64,000 nucleotides of DNA from contig NZ_JAHSTW010000009.1 in NCBI RefSeq assembly GCF_019145195.1, positions 1 to 64,000 on the forward strand. Reading direction: 5' to 3'. Shown one piece after another: positions 15,620-23,581 of this stretch. Within the stretch, counting starts at the first letter, position 1. Each line of letters begins with the position of its first letter. Made by a program: the position numbers and the translations under genes. The DNA is from Pseudomonas siliginis. Its GTDB lineage: Bacteria; Pseudomonadota; Gammaproteobacteria; Pseudomonadales; Pseudomonadaceae. A model generated the notes under the pieces. It saw only the letters and a list, made by a program, of their open reading frames with translations, had not been told where the DNA came from and searched no databases.

Positions 15620-16255
15620 TTACTGAAAGTCGACGTCAAAGGCCTGGTAGAAGGCGTTGCCGGTATTGGCGACGATCCACATCAGCACAATGACATGGTG
15701 GCCCTTCTTGCTCGCCGGCAGCTGCACTTGGTGATCGACCTTCGCCTTCAGTTCACCGGCATGACTGTAATAAGGCACTTGTGGGTAGAAATCCTCGAAG
15801 AACGGCTGGGTTTCCAGCTGCGCACGGCTGATGCGTTGCTGGGGTTCCCAGCCGTCTTTGGTGATCAGCCAGCGATAACCTCGGGTGGTATGCGGCGCGG
15901 TGTACGCCCAACTGACCACAAGAATCTGGCCCGGATCGACATTCAGCAGCGGCCAGTTGAATGAACGGCCGAGCTTCTTGCTCATCTCTTCGTCGGTGTA
16001 ATTGACGCAATCGCGGGCATCAGTCTTGCCGCCGCTGAGAATGTAGCCATCGGCCGGCGGCGCGACGCTGTCCGAGTCGGTCTCGAAGGGTTGCGGGAAC
16101 GGCCCAGCATTCACGGCCGGAAAGTTTTTGCCGCCCTCCATTTCATTGACTTGCCAAGCGCCGAGCAGGCCGAGGTCAATGGCCACTGCGCCGCGGCTTG
16201 CTGGCGAGATGACACGACCGTGTTTGAGTTGGGTTTGTGGGATTGCCTGATTCAT
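15620..16255 (-). CDS. AA10 (LPMO-fold) chitin-binding-like protein lacking a signal peptide
   Basis: 211 residues with AA10 features: HGRVISPASRG containing H12, second brace His H122 in YTAPHTTRGY, RDCVNYT, PYYSHAG and the axial Phe F202 in NTGNAFYQAFDVDF. In known AA10 enzymes the first His is residue 1 after signal-peptide removal and binds copper with its amino group. Here it follows MNQAIPQTQLK, which is polar and has no hydrophobic core. So either the protein is processed another way or it is not a copper oxygenase. The ATG at 16255 has GGAG 8 bases upstream; a GTG at 16264 adds only MKT. A CTCTCCT/AGGAGAG hairpin (16281-16299) lies in the leader. Confidence 0.8.
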   Translation of the reverse strand: MNQAIPQTQLKHGRVISPASRGAVAIDLGLLGAWQVNEMEGGKNFPAVNAGPFPQPFETDSDSVAPPADGYILSGGKTDARDCVNYTDEEMSKKLGRSFNWPLLNVDPGQILVVSWAYTAPHTTRGYRWLITKDGWEPQQRISRAQLETQPFFEDFYPQVPYYSHAGELKAKVDHQVQLPASKKGHHVIVLMWIVANTGNAFYQAFDVDFQ

Positions 16256-16462
16256 CGTCTTCACTCCGTTGATTTGAGAACTCTCCTTCCCGAGGAGAGG
16301 CCTTCAAGCTAACGGAGGTGAATTTTTTGTCCATCGGCGCTTTTGTCACAGTCCCAGTGTGCAAGACGTAAAAAGCCCGTAAATACTGGATGCATAACCA
16401 GCACTCGACGACGCATCGTACTCAACGTGTAGCTGAACACCTACACGCCGAGTCGCCTTTGG

Positions 16463-16903
16463 TCATTCAGACAGTTGCGCCTGATACTCCTTTTCGTACT
16501 GCCCGGCGAGTAGCGTTTTCTGTTTATCGTCGAGCAGCTTGCCGGCCATCTGGAAGAATTTGTGCTCTTCTTCCTCGAGGTGGTGATGAACCTTGTCGGA
16601 AAGCTTTTTGGCTGTGGCCAGCCAGGCCGGACTGGACATCTCGGTCTCGTCGAGCTCTTCCATCATCTCGTCCATTTCGTGGTGTTCGGCGATGGCGTGG
16701 CGGCTCAGGTCCACGCCTTCATCGATTTCCATCAACGGAATGTAGAAGTGCCGCTCTTCAGCGGTTTCATGCGCTTGCAGTTCTGCTTTTAGCTGCTTGT
16801 AGGCCTCGACCCGCTCAGGGCTGTCGCCGCTGGTCGCGATCAGAGCCTTGGCGTAAGTGCGCTGGCGCTCGTGGCTTTCGCGCAGGGCTTCAAAAATATT
16901 CAC
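16463..16903 (-). CDS. Hemerythrin HHE domain protein
   Basis: 146 residues, a four-helix bundle with candidate diiron ligands H11, H45, E49 or H52, H74/H75, E111 and H114 (IHE-like patterns SHERQ, AHETAEERH, EHHE, HHHLEEEEH). It probably binds oxygen, nitric oxide or iron in the cytoplasm. The start is GTG at 16903, preceded by a good GAGGAAAT site. The gene stands alone, and neighbours give no clue to its role. Confidence 0.85.
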   Translation of the reverse strand: MNIFEALRESHERQRTYAKALIATSGDSPERVEAYKQLKAELQAHETAEERHFYIPLMEIDEGVDLSRHAIAEHHEMDEMMEELDETEMSSPAWLATAKKLSDKVHHHLEEEEHKFFQMAGKLLDDKQKTLLAGQYEKEYQAQLSE

Positions 16904-17055
16904 GGGATTTCCTCATCAATCGCGCTCAGGGAAAGACGCGATAAAAGCCTAGACCGCAACGCTGGTTTGACGGTTCCGCTTGTTCGATCGAAGGGCTTGG
17001 AGGCGTTTGCCCGGACGGGTTAGGCTGGGCGTTCAATCACACAAGGAAGTCATGC

Positions 17056-17481
17056 ATGAATTTGCGTATCGAGTTGACGGACAATCCTACCGAGGAACAG
17101 CGTCAGGCCATTCTGCAACCGCTGATCGAATACAACGATGCTCAAACCGGCGGTTCGAAATCCGAGCCGTTCGCCTTGATGGTCAAAGACGAAAATGGCG
17201 CGATATTGGGCGGCCTGTACGGGCGAATGATTTTTCGCTGGATGTTCATCGAACTGCTGTCAGTGCCGGAACAAGGTCGCGGACAGGGGATCGGCTCGAA
17301 ATTGATGGCTCAGGCGGAAGCCCTGGCCAAGGAAAAAAACTGCTACGGCGTCTGGCTCGACACCTTCGATTTTCAGGCGCCGGAGTTCTACAAGAAGCTG
17401 GGCTTCAGCCAGTTCGGTGAGATCGTTGACTATCCACCGGGGCACAAGCGGCACTTTTTCCAAAAGCGGCTGATCGACTGA
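17056..17481 (+). CDS. GNAT-family N-acetyltransferase
   Basis: 141 residues. The acetyl-CoA binding loop EQGRGQGIGSKLM (motif A) and the C-terminal FYKKLGFSQFGE (motif B) are clear. An acetyl or acyl group is moved to an unknown amine. ATG 17056 has AAGGAAG upstream; the out-of-frame ATG at 17052 is not used. The gene is single and is followed by a REP pair. Confidence 0.87.
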   Translation: MNLRIELTDNPTEEQRQAILQPLIEYNDAQTGGSKSEPFALMVKDENGAILGGLYGRMIFRWMFIELLSVPEQGRGQGIGSKLMAQAEALAKEKNCYGVWLDTFDFQAPEFYKKLGFSQFGEIVDYPPGHKRHFFQKRLID

Positions 17482-17490
17482 CTGTGTCGC

Positions 17491-17565
17491 CCTTTGCGCG
17501 AGCAGGCTCGCTCCCACACTGGAAAGCATTCAACCTGTGGGAGCGAGCCTGCTCGCGAAAGCGCC
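17491..17565. repeat. Inverted pair of type A REPs (REPIN)
   Basis: Arms 17496-17518 and 17536-17560 face each other (GCGCGAGCAGGCTCGCTCCC, then GGGAGCGAGCCTGCTCGCG), only about 20 bases apart. The orientation is reversed from the pairs at 12,331 and 18,418. Confidence 0.88.
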
Positions 17566-17583
17566 AGCCGCCTCGACACACAA

Positions 17584-17934
17584 TCAGAGGCAGGTCGCCA
17601 TCGCCGCCATCCGCCGCATCGCGACAAAATCACTCTTCTGCGCGTAATAGTTCAAGGTTGTCCCTGACGCTTCGGTGATCACATCGACAAACGACTCTGC
17701 CGAACGCGTGTAAACCGTAGTGCCACCGGACTCGCGCGGCTCCAGATAGGCCGCCGCGTCCACGCCGAAAACCGCTTCGTCCTGCCATGCGAATTGCACG
17801 CACCGGGCGACGTCTTTCTCCGGCTTGTCCGAGGTCAGGACCTTGTCCGGGCTCTTGCTGCGAGCATCGTTCATCACCGAACCGGCGCACCCGGCCAACA
17901 GGGCCGCCGCCAGCACTACCATCAGCATTCGCAT
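17584..17934 (-). CDS. Predicted lipoprotein of unknown function
   Basis: 116 residues. MRMLMVVLAAALLAGCAGS is a lipoprotein signal with lipobox LAGC (Cys 16); the following residues do not include Asp at +2, so outer-membrane sorting is likely. The mature part has two further Cys (VARCVQFAW and the C-terminal MATCL), which could pair. The body matches nothing I recognise. It is convergent with the GNAT gene across a REP pair. Confidence 0.78.
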   Translation of the reverse strand: MRMLMVVLAAALLAGCAGSVMNDARSKSPDKVLTSDKPEKDVARCVQFAWQDEAVFGVDAAAYLEPRESGGTTVYTRSAESFVDVITEASGTTLNYYAQKSDFVAMRRMAAMATCL

Positions 17935-18067
17935 TGCATTCGCTCATCGAGAAAAAAGCGGACTGTAGCACTGCAACGCGGCAAATCGTTCTGCTTTACT
18001 GTTTTTATGCGCGACACGCGTGAGCAGCTGCGGCACTCTGAGATCTTCAGCCACACAAGGACATTAC

Positions 18068-18397
18068 ATGGCGCCTAGCGACCAACGACATGAACACGCC
18101 CTGAAACTGTTTCTCGATGCGCGACCCGAACTGCGCGAGACCCTCGACCATCTCAACCCGCTGCTGGCTCAGGCCAAGGGCGAAACCCAGGCGCAGTATC
18201 GCGAAGAACGCTTGCACGAAGCATTCGAGGCTGAGGCGGAAAGCCAGGGGTTGTTTGCCTGGGAGCTGACGTTGCAGCTGACCGCTGATTCGCCCGAGGA
18301 CTATCAGGCGCAACGGCTGGAAGTGCACCGGGAAGTGGCAGAAATGGCGGGGATGGACTGGCTTGAGTATTGCGAGCTTTACGGCATCACCCCGTAA
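18068..18397 (+). CDS. Small conserved protein, resembles DUF6388
   Basis: 109 residues, acidic and helical, without signal or membrane segment. Seen are ARPELRETLDHLNPLL, YREERLHEAFEAEAE, and the C-terminal HREVAEMAGMDWLEYCELYG. From memory this matches DUF6388, found in pseudomonads and of unknown function; the assignment is moderate. The ATG at 18068 has AAGGA 7 bases upstream. Confidence 0.72.
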   Translation: MAPSDQRHEHALKLFLDARPELRETLDHLNPLLAQAKGETQAQYREERLHEAFEAEAESQGLFAWELTLQLTADSPEDYQAQRLEVHREVAEMAGMDWLEYCELYGITP

Positions 18398-18417
18398 TCC
18401 AGCCGCCGCAACACTCC

Positions 18418-18508
18418 CGTGGGAGCGAGCCTGCTCGCGAAGGCGGCGTGACTGCCGAAACTGATCTCGAACGAGGCGACGCTTTCGCGAGCAGGCTCGC
18501 TCCCACGG
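18418..18508. repeat. Inverted pair of type A REPs (REPIN)
   Basis: Arms 18419-18446 and 18481-18507 are inverted copies of the type A core, about 35 bases apart, between the DUF6388-like gene and the tus operon. Confidence 0.9.
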
Positions 18509-18586
18509 TGAACCGCGTGTTACCAGATTTCGCGGCACGCGCGATAAAGCTTTATCATGGCCGCAGTTTCGCTGATCGAGTCCATC

Positions 18587-18979
18587 ATGAAGTTCGCCAT
18601 CGCGCTGTTTTCCGCCGCCCATGCGCCCTCCTCGCGCCGTGCCTTGCTGTTTGCCCAGGCCGCGCTGGCCGGCGGCCACGAGATTGTCCGGCTGTTCTTC
18701 TATCAGGACGGCGTGTTCAACGCCTCCGATGCAGTGGTGACGCCGCAGGATGAACAGGATCTGCCCAAGCAATGGCGCGCCTTCATCAACGAAAAGCAAC
18801 TCGACGGCGTGGTCTGCATCGCCGCCGCTCTGCGCCGTGGTGTGTTGAACGAAGAAGAAGCCAAGCGTTACCAGCGTGAAGCGATTTCGCTCAGCGCGCC
18901 GTGGGAATTGTCCGGTCTGGGTCAGTTGCACGACGCCGTGCAGGACGCTGACCGTCTCATCTGTTTCGGAGGCGCTTGA
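18587..18979 (+). CDS. tusD: Sulfurtransferase subunit TusD
   Basis: 130 residues, DsrE-like fold. TusBCD forms a heterohexamer that takes persulfide sulfur from TusA and passes it to TusE for 2-thiouridine in tRNA wobble positions. The acceptor Cys is in the segment LDGVVCIAAALRRGV. The ATG at 18587 starts MKFAIALFSAAH; an upstream in-frame start adds non-homologous residues. First of four closely packed tus genes; two bases separate it from tusC. Confidence 0.93.
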   Translation: MKFAIALFSAAHAPSSRRALLFAQAALAGGHEIVRLFFYQDGVFNASDAVVTPQDEQDLPKQWRAFINEKQLDGVVCIAAALRRGVLNEEEAKRYQREAISLSAPWELSGLGQLHDAVQDADRLICFGGA

Positions 18980-18981
18980 AC

Positions 18982-19338
18982 ATGGCCAAATCGCTGTTGA
19001 TCATCAGCCGCCAATCGCCATGGTCCGGCCCCGGTGCGCGGGAAGCGCTGGATATCGTGCTCGCCGGTGGCGCATTCGATCTGCCGATCGGTCTGCTGTT
19101 TCTCGATGACGGCGTGCTGCAACTGGCCGCCGGGCAGAACGCCAGGGCCGTGCAGCAGAAGGACCTCAGCGCCAATCTGCAGGCGCTGCCGATGTTTGGT
19201 GTCGAAGAGCTGTTCTATTGCGCCGAAAGCGCCAATGCTCGCGGTCTTGGCAAACTGTCGCTGGACGAGGCGCAGCCGCTTGCTGCTGAACACATCACCG
19301 CCCTTATTGACCGTTACGATCAGGTGATCACCCTCTGA
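18982..19338 (+). CDS. tusC: Sulfurtransferase subunit TusC
   Basis: 118 residues, second DsrE-like subunit of TusBCD. It opens AKSLLIISRQSPW and has the GLLFLDDGVLQL segment typical of TusC/DsrF. It lacks the catalytic Cys role of TusD and acts as a structural partner in the hexamer. The stop TGA overlaps the start of tusB (CTGATG), pointing to translational coupling. Confidence 0.92.
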   Translation: MAKSLLIISRQSPWSGPGAREALDIVLAGGAFDLPIGLLFLDDGVLQLAAGQNARAVQQKDLSANLQALPMFGVEELFYCAESANARGLGKLSLDEAQPLAAEHITALIDRYDQVITL

Positions 19339-19631
19339 TGTCGACTTTGCATGTGTTGTCTCATTCCCCGTACGGCGACGATCGCCTGAGCAGTTGCCTG
19401 CGCCTGCTCGGCAGCGCCGATGCGGTATTGTTGTCCGGCGATGCGGTGTATGCGCTGCAACCGGACACTGTGCCGTTCTCAACCCTTCAAGAGCGAGCAA
19501 TCAGACTGTTTGTATTGATTGAGGACGCACAGGCGCGTGCGATCGAGATTCCAGACTGGGCCAAGGCCATCGACTACCCGGCTTTCGTCGAACTGTCGAT
19601 CCATCACGCCAAGGTCAACAGCTGGCTATGA
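19338..19631 (+). CDS. tusB: Sulfurtransferase subunit TusB
   Basis: 97 residues, the smallest DsrE-like subunit of the TusBCD hexamer. MSTLHVLSHSPYGDD and SSCLRLLGSADAVLLSGDAV match TusB/DsrH. The start overlaps the tusC stop, and its own end overlaps the tusE start by four bases (ATGA). It is required for the relay to TusE. Confidence 0.92.
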   Translation: MSTLHVLSHSPYGDDRLSSCLRLLGSADAVLLSGDAVYALQPDTVPFSTLQERAIRLFVLIEDAQARAIEIPDWAKAIDYPAFVELSIHHAKVNSWL

Positions 19632-19963
19632 ATTCAATAACCGTAGGCGCCCGCGCCATCGAACTGGACAAGGATGGCTTTCTCGTTGACCTCAGCGACT
19701 GGTCGGCTGAAGTCGCCAGCGCCCTCGCCGCCGCTGAAGACATCGAGTTGACGCCCGAACACTGGGAAGTCCTTGAGCTTCTGCGTAGCTTCTACGCCGA
19801 ATTCCAGCTATCGCCGGCCACGCGGCCGCTGATCAAGTACACCGCGTTGAGACTCGGCGCCGACAAAGGCAACAGCCTGCACCTGAACCGACTGTTCAAA
19901 GGCACCCCTGCCAAACTCGCCGCGAAACTGGCGGGCCTGCCCAAACCGACGAATTGCCTATGA
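19628..19963 (+). CDS. tusE: Sulfurtransferase TusE (DsrC family)
   Basis: 111 residues. TusE accepts sulfur from TusBCD and hands it to MnmA. The sulfur-carrying Cys is the penultimate residue, C110 (NCL end), the hallmark of the DsrC family. The conserved core LDKDGFLVDLSDWS and PLIKYTALRLG is intact. Its matching partner, mnmA, lies 20.8 kb downstream in this window. The stop overlaps the next start by one codon (ATGA). Confidence 0.93.
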   Translation: MNSITVGARAIELDKDGFLVDLSDWSAEVASALAAAEDIELTPEHWEVLELLRSFYAEFQLSPATRPLIKYTALRLGADKGNSLHLNRLFKGTPAKLAAKLAGLPKPTNCL

Positions 19964-20961
19964 ACGACTTTCCTGCTTTGACCCTCGAAACGCCTGCCGA
20001 GCATCCGTTCGCGCAATTCGTGCGCATTCTCGGCAAGGGCAAGCGCGGCGCCCGCGACCTGACGCGCGAAGAAGCCCGCGAGGCCATGGGCATGGTGCTC
20101 GATGACCAAGTCGAGGATACGCAACTAGGTGCCTTCCTGATGTTGCTGCGGCACAAGGAAGAAAGTGCCGAGGAAATGGCCGGTTTCACCGAAGCCCTGC
20201 GCGCACGCTTGCAAGCGCCCGCATTGAATGTCGACCTGGACTGGCCGACCTACGCCGGCAAAAAACGCCATCTGCCGTGGTACCTGCTGGCAGCCAAGTG
20301 CCTGGCGCAAAACGGCGTACGCATCTTCATGCATGGCGGCGGCGCACACACGGCCGGGCGCCTGTATAGCGAACAACTGCTGGGCGAACTGAACATTCCC
20401 CTGTGCCGTGATTGGCAGCAGGTCGGCACGGCACTGGACAACGGCGGCCTGGCGTTTATGCCGCTGGTGGACTGGGCGCCGCAGTTGCAAAAGATGATCG
20501 ACCTGCGCAATACCTTGGGCCTGCGGTCGCCGATCCACTCGCTGGCGCGGATTCTCAATCCGTTGGGCGCACGCTGCGGCCTGCAAAGCATTTTTCACCC
20601 GGGTTACCAGGCGGTTCATCGCGATGCCAGCGGTTTGCTCGGCGACACGGCAATCGTGGTCAAGGGCGATGGCGGTGAAATCGAGATCAACCCCGACGCC
20701 ACCAGCCACCTTTACGGCACCAGCGGCGGTCAGAGCTGGGACGAAGAATGGCCGCAGCTGTCAGCGCAGCGCCATGTCAAACCCGCCTCGCTGGACATCG
20801 AGCACTTGAAAGCCGTGTGGCGTGGCGATGTGGTCGACAGTTACCCGCAAATGGCTTTGATTGCGACCATGGCCCTTGCCCTGCGCGGTCTCGGTCAGAA
20901 TCGTGAACAGGCCTTCGCAACCGCCGAGCAGTATTGGGCGGCGCGCAACACATCGATCTAA
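19960..20961 (+). CDS. ybiB: TrpD2/YbiB-like protein (anthranilate phosphoribosyltransferase fold)
   Basis: 333 residues, the size of E. coli YbiB. It has the fold of anthranilate phosphoribosyltransferase but with changed active-site loops: FMHGGGAHTAGRLYSE replaces the usual glycine-rich ribose-phosphate loop, and LRSPIHSLARILNP is present. YbiB/TrpD2 proteins bind nucleic acid rather than make tryptophan (family knowledge). ATG 19960 overlaps the tusE stop, so it is translated from the same mRNA. A link to tRNA sulfur modification is inferred from position only. Confidence 0.85.
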   Translation: MNDFPALTLETPAEHPFAQFVRILGKGKRGARDLTREEAREAMGMVLDDQVEDTQLGAFLMLLRHKEESAEEMAGFTEALRARLQAPALNVDLDWPTYAGKKRHLPWYLLAAKCLAQNGVRIFMHGGGAHTAGRLYSEQLLGELNIPLCRDWQQVGTALDNGGLAFMPLVDWAPQLQKMIDLRNTLGLRSPIHSLARILNPLGARCGLQSIFHPGYQAVHRDASGLLGDTAIVVKGDGGEIEINPDATSHLYGTSGGQSWDEEWPQLSAQRHVKPASLDIEHLKAVWRGDVVDSYPQMALIATMALALRGLGQNREQAFATAEQYWAARNTSI

Positions 20962-21052
20962 CCGATCATTAGCGCCCGATCTTTGCGCTTTTTGTTCGAA
21001 CTCATCGGAATAGACTCGACTCCAACGAATATTGGTTTTGGGAGTCTTGATC

Positions 21053-22054
21053 ATGGGTTTACTCGTCGACGGCCACTGGCAGGACAAGTGGTACGAAAGC
21101 AGCAAGGACGGCGCGTTCCAGCGCGAACAAGCGCAACGCCGCAACTGGGTGACCGCCGACGGTCAACCAGGCCCCAGCGGTGAAGGCGGTTTCACTGCCG
21201 AAGCCGGGCGCTATCACCTCTACGTTTCCCTCGCCTGCCCTTGGGCGCATCGCACGCTGATCCTGCGCAAACTCAAAGGGCTGGAAAGTCTGATCGACGT
21301 GTCGGTGGTCAGCTGGCTCATGCTGGAGAACGGCTGGACCTTCGACAAGGCGCTCGGTTCGACAGGCGACAAACTCGATGGCTTCGATTTCATGCATCAG
21401 CGCTACACCGCCGACACGCCTGATTACACCGGGCGCGTGACGGTGCCAGTGCTGTGGGACAAGAAACTCAAGCGCATCGTCAGCAATGAATCGGCGGAAA
21501 TCATCCGCATGTTCAACAGCGCCTTCGACGGGATCACTGGTAACGATCTGGACTTTTATCCGGCGCCGCTACGCAACGAAATCGATGCGCTGAACGAGCG
21601 GATCTACCCGGCGGTGAACAACGGTGTCTATCGTGCCGGGTTCGCCACCTCGCAAGAGGCATACGAACAGGCGTTCGATGAAGTCTTCGCCGAACTGGAT
21701 CATCTGGAGCAACTGCTGGGTGCCAATCGCTACCTGAGCGGGGAATACCTGACTGAGGCCGACGTGCGCCTGTTTACCACGATGATTCGCTTTGACACGG
21801 TGTATCACGGGCACTTCAAGTGCAACCTGCGGCGGATTGCCGATTACCCGAATCTGTCGAACTGGCTGCGCGAGATGTATCAGTGGCCGGGGATTGCCGA
21901 GACGGTGGATTTCCAGCACATCAAGCATCACTACTATGGCAGCCACAAGACCATCAACCCGACCGGTGTAGTGCCGAAGGGGCCGCAGCAGGATTTCAGC
22001 GTAGCGCATGATCGCGAGCGGTTGATCGGGAAAGGGGTTTGGCGCCGGGGTTGA
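21053..22054 (+). CDS. yqjG: Glutathionyl-hydroquinone reductase (Xi-class GST)
   Basis: 333 residues. Cytosolic enzyme that removes glutathione from glutathionyl-hydroquinones. The catalytic Cys is C62 in SLACPWAHR; the C-terminal helical domain has ANRYLSGEYLTEADVRLF and the C-terminal loop typical of the class. Its function is family knowledge. ATG 21053 follows GGGAG 7 to 11 bases upstream. Single gene, followed by a REP pair. Confidence 0.92.
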   Translation: MGLLVDGHWQDKWYESSKDGAFQREQAQRRNWVTADGQPGPSGEGGFTAEAGRYHLYVSLACPWAHRTLILRKLKGLESLIDVSVVSWLMLENGWTFDKALGSTGDKLDGFDFMHQRYTADTPDYTGRVTVPVLWDKKLKRIVSNESAEIIRMFNSAFDGITGNDLDFYPAPLRNEIDALNERIYPAVNNGVYRAGFATSQEAYEQAFDEVFAELDHLEQLLGANRYLSGEYLTEADVRLFTTMIRFDTVYHGHFKCNLRRIADYPNLSNWLREMYQWPGIAETVDFQHIKHHYYGSHKTINPTGVVPKGPQQDFSVAHDRERLIGKGVWRRG

Positions 22055-22076
22055 AATTCGAGCAGCTCTTAAGGGC

Positions 22077-22173
22077 GCCATCGCTGGCAAGCCAGCTCCC
22101 ACAAGGTCTTGTGTAACGCTGAAGATTGCAGCTTTGACACAATACCTGTGGGAGCTGGCTTGCCAGCGATTGG
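22077..22173. repeat. Inverted pair of type B REPs (REPIN)
   Basis: Arms 22078-22102 (CATCGCTGGCAAGCCAGCTC) and 22146-22170 (GGGAGCTGGCTTGCCAGCG) are inverted copies, about 45 bases apart, between the reductase gene and cysG. Confidence 0.9.
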
Positions 22174-22186
22174 GGCGACGCGGTGT

Positions 22187-23581
22187 TTAGACCTGCGCCT
22201 GAGCCCCTTCAAACCACGCCAGTTTCTCGCGCAGTTGCACCACTTCGCCGACGATCACCAGGGTCGGCGCATGCACTTCATGCTCCGCCACCATTCGCGG
22301 CAGATCCGCCAGCGTGCCGGTGAAAACCCGCTGATTGACTGTAGTGCCCTGCTGAATCAACGCCGCCGGGGTATCCGCCGCGCGACCATGCTTGATCAAC
22401 TGCTCGCAGATGATCGGCAGGCCCACCAGGCCCATGTAGAACACCAGCGTCTGCGCCGGAGCCACCAGGTCAGCCCATGGCAGATCGGTGGAACCATCCT
22501 TCAAGTGGCCAGTGACAAACCGCACGGACTGCGCATGGTCACGGTGGGTCAGCGGAATCCCCGCATAAGCAGCGCAACCGTTGGCTGCCGTAATGCCCGG
22601 CACCACCTGGAATGGAATACCGTGGGCCGCCAGTTCTTCGATCTCTTCGCCACCGCGGCCGAAGATAAACGGATCGCCGCCCTTCAACCGCACTACACGC
22701 TTGCCGGCCTTGGCCAGATCGACCAGTTGCTGGTTGATCTGATCCTGCGGCACGGCGTGCTCGGAGCGCCGCTTGCCGACATACACCCGCTCGGCATCGC
22801 GACGGCACAACTCGAGAATCGCCGGCGCCACCAGGCGGTCATAGAGCACCACATCGGCTTGCTGCATCAGACGCAGCGCGCGGAAGGTCAACAGATCCGG
22901 GTCACCCGGACCGGCACCGACCAGATAAACCTCGCCAGTGGTGACCATTGGCTCGCCATCGACCTTGGCCTGCAACAGGCGCTCGGCTTCAGCGCCCTGC
23001 CCGGCCAGTTGACGATCGGCGATAGGGCCCTGGAAAACGTCTTCCCAGAAGCCGCGCCGCTGCTGAACGTCCGGAAACAGGTTTTTCACCTGATGACGGA
23101 AACGCGCAGCCAGCCCTGCCAATTGACCGTAAGTGGAAGGAATCCAGGTTTCGATTTTCGCGCGGATCAGACGCGCCAGTACCGGCGCATCGCCGCCGCT
23201 GGACACGGCGATGATCAACGGCGAGCGATCGACGATCGCCGGGAAGATCACGCTGCACAAGGCCGGCGCATCGACCACGTTGACCGGCACGCAACGGCGG
23301 TGGGCGTCGGTGGAGACTTGCGCGTTGAGCGTTTCGTCGTCGGTAGCGGCAATGATCAGCCCGCAACCGTCCAGATCCGTTTCGGCGTAACCGCGCAACA
23401 GGCATTCACCGCCGCTGGCAGCGACCAGTTCGGCCAGTTGCGTTTCGATTTCAGGTGCGACCACCCGCAGCAGCGCACCGGCATCGGCCAGCAGGCGGGA
23501 TTTGCGCAAGGCAATTTCCCCCCCACCGACAACCAACACACGACTGCCGCGCAGGTTGTGAAACAGCGGCAGATATTTCAT
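22187..23581 (-). CDS. cysG: Siroheme synthase CysG (three activities)
   Basis: 464 residues, fused methyltransferase, dehydrogenase and ferrochelatase that turns uroporphyrinogen III into siroheme for sulfite and nitrite reductases. The N-terminal half (about 1-150) has the NAD motif VVGGGEIALRKSRLL; the C-terminal half (about 217-450) has the SAM loop VGAGPGDPDLLTFRAL and LKGGDPFIFGRGGEE. Length and order match CysG. The start codon follows the serS stop directly (TAAATG), so translation is coupled. Last gene of the leftward ftsK-lolA-rarA-crcB-serS-cysG block. Confidence 0.95.
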   Translation of the reverse strand: MKYLPLFHNLRGSRVLVVGGGEIALRKSRLLADAGALLRVVAPEIETQLAELVAASGGECLLRGYAETDLDGCGLIIAATDDETLNAQVSTDAHRRCVPVNVVDAPALCSVIFPAIVDRSPLIIAVSSGGDAPVLARLIRAKIETWIPSTYGQLAGLAARFRHQVKNLFPDVQQRRGFWEDVFQGPIADRQLAGQGAEAERLLQAKVDGEPMVTTGEVYLVGAGPGDPDLLTFRALRLMQQADVVLYDRLVAPAILELCRRDAERVYVGKRRSEHAVPQDQINQQLVDLAKAGKRVVRLKGGDPFIFGRGGEEIEELAAHGIPFQVVPGITAANGCAAYAGIPLTHRDHAQSVRFVTGHLKDGSTDLPWADLVAPAQTLVFYMGLVGLPIICEQLIKHGRAADTPAALIQQGTTVNQRVFTGTLADLPRMVAEHEVHAPTLVIVGEVVQLREKLAWFEGAQAQV

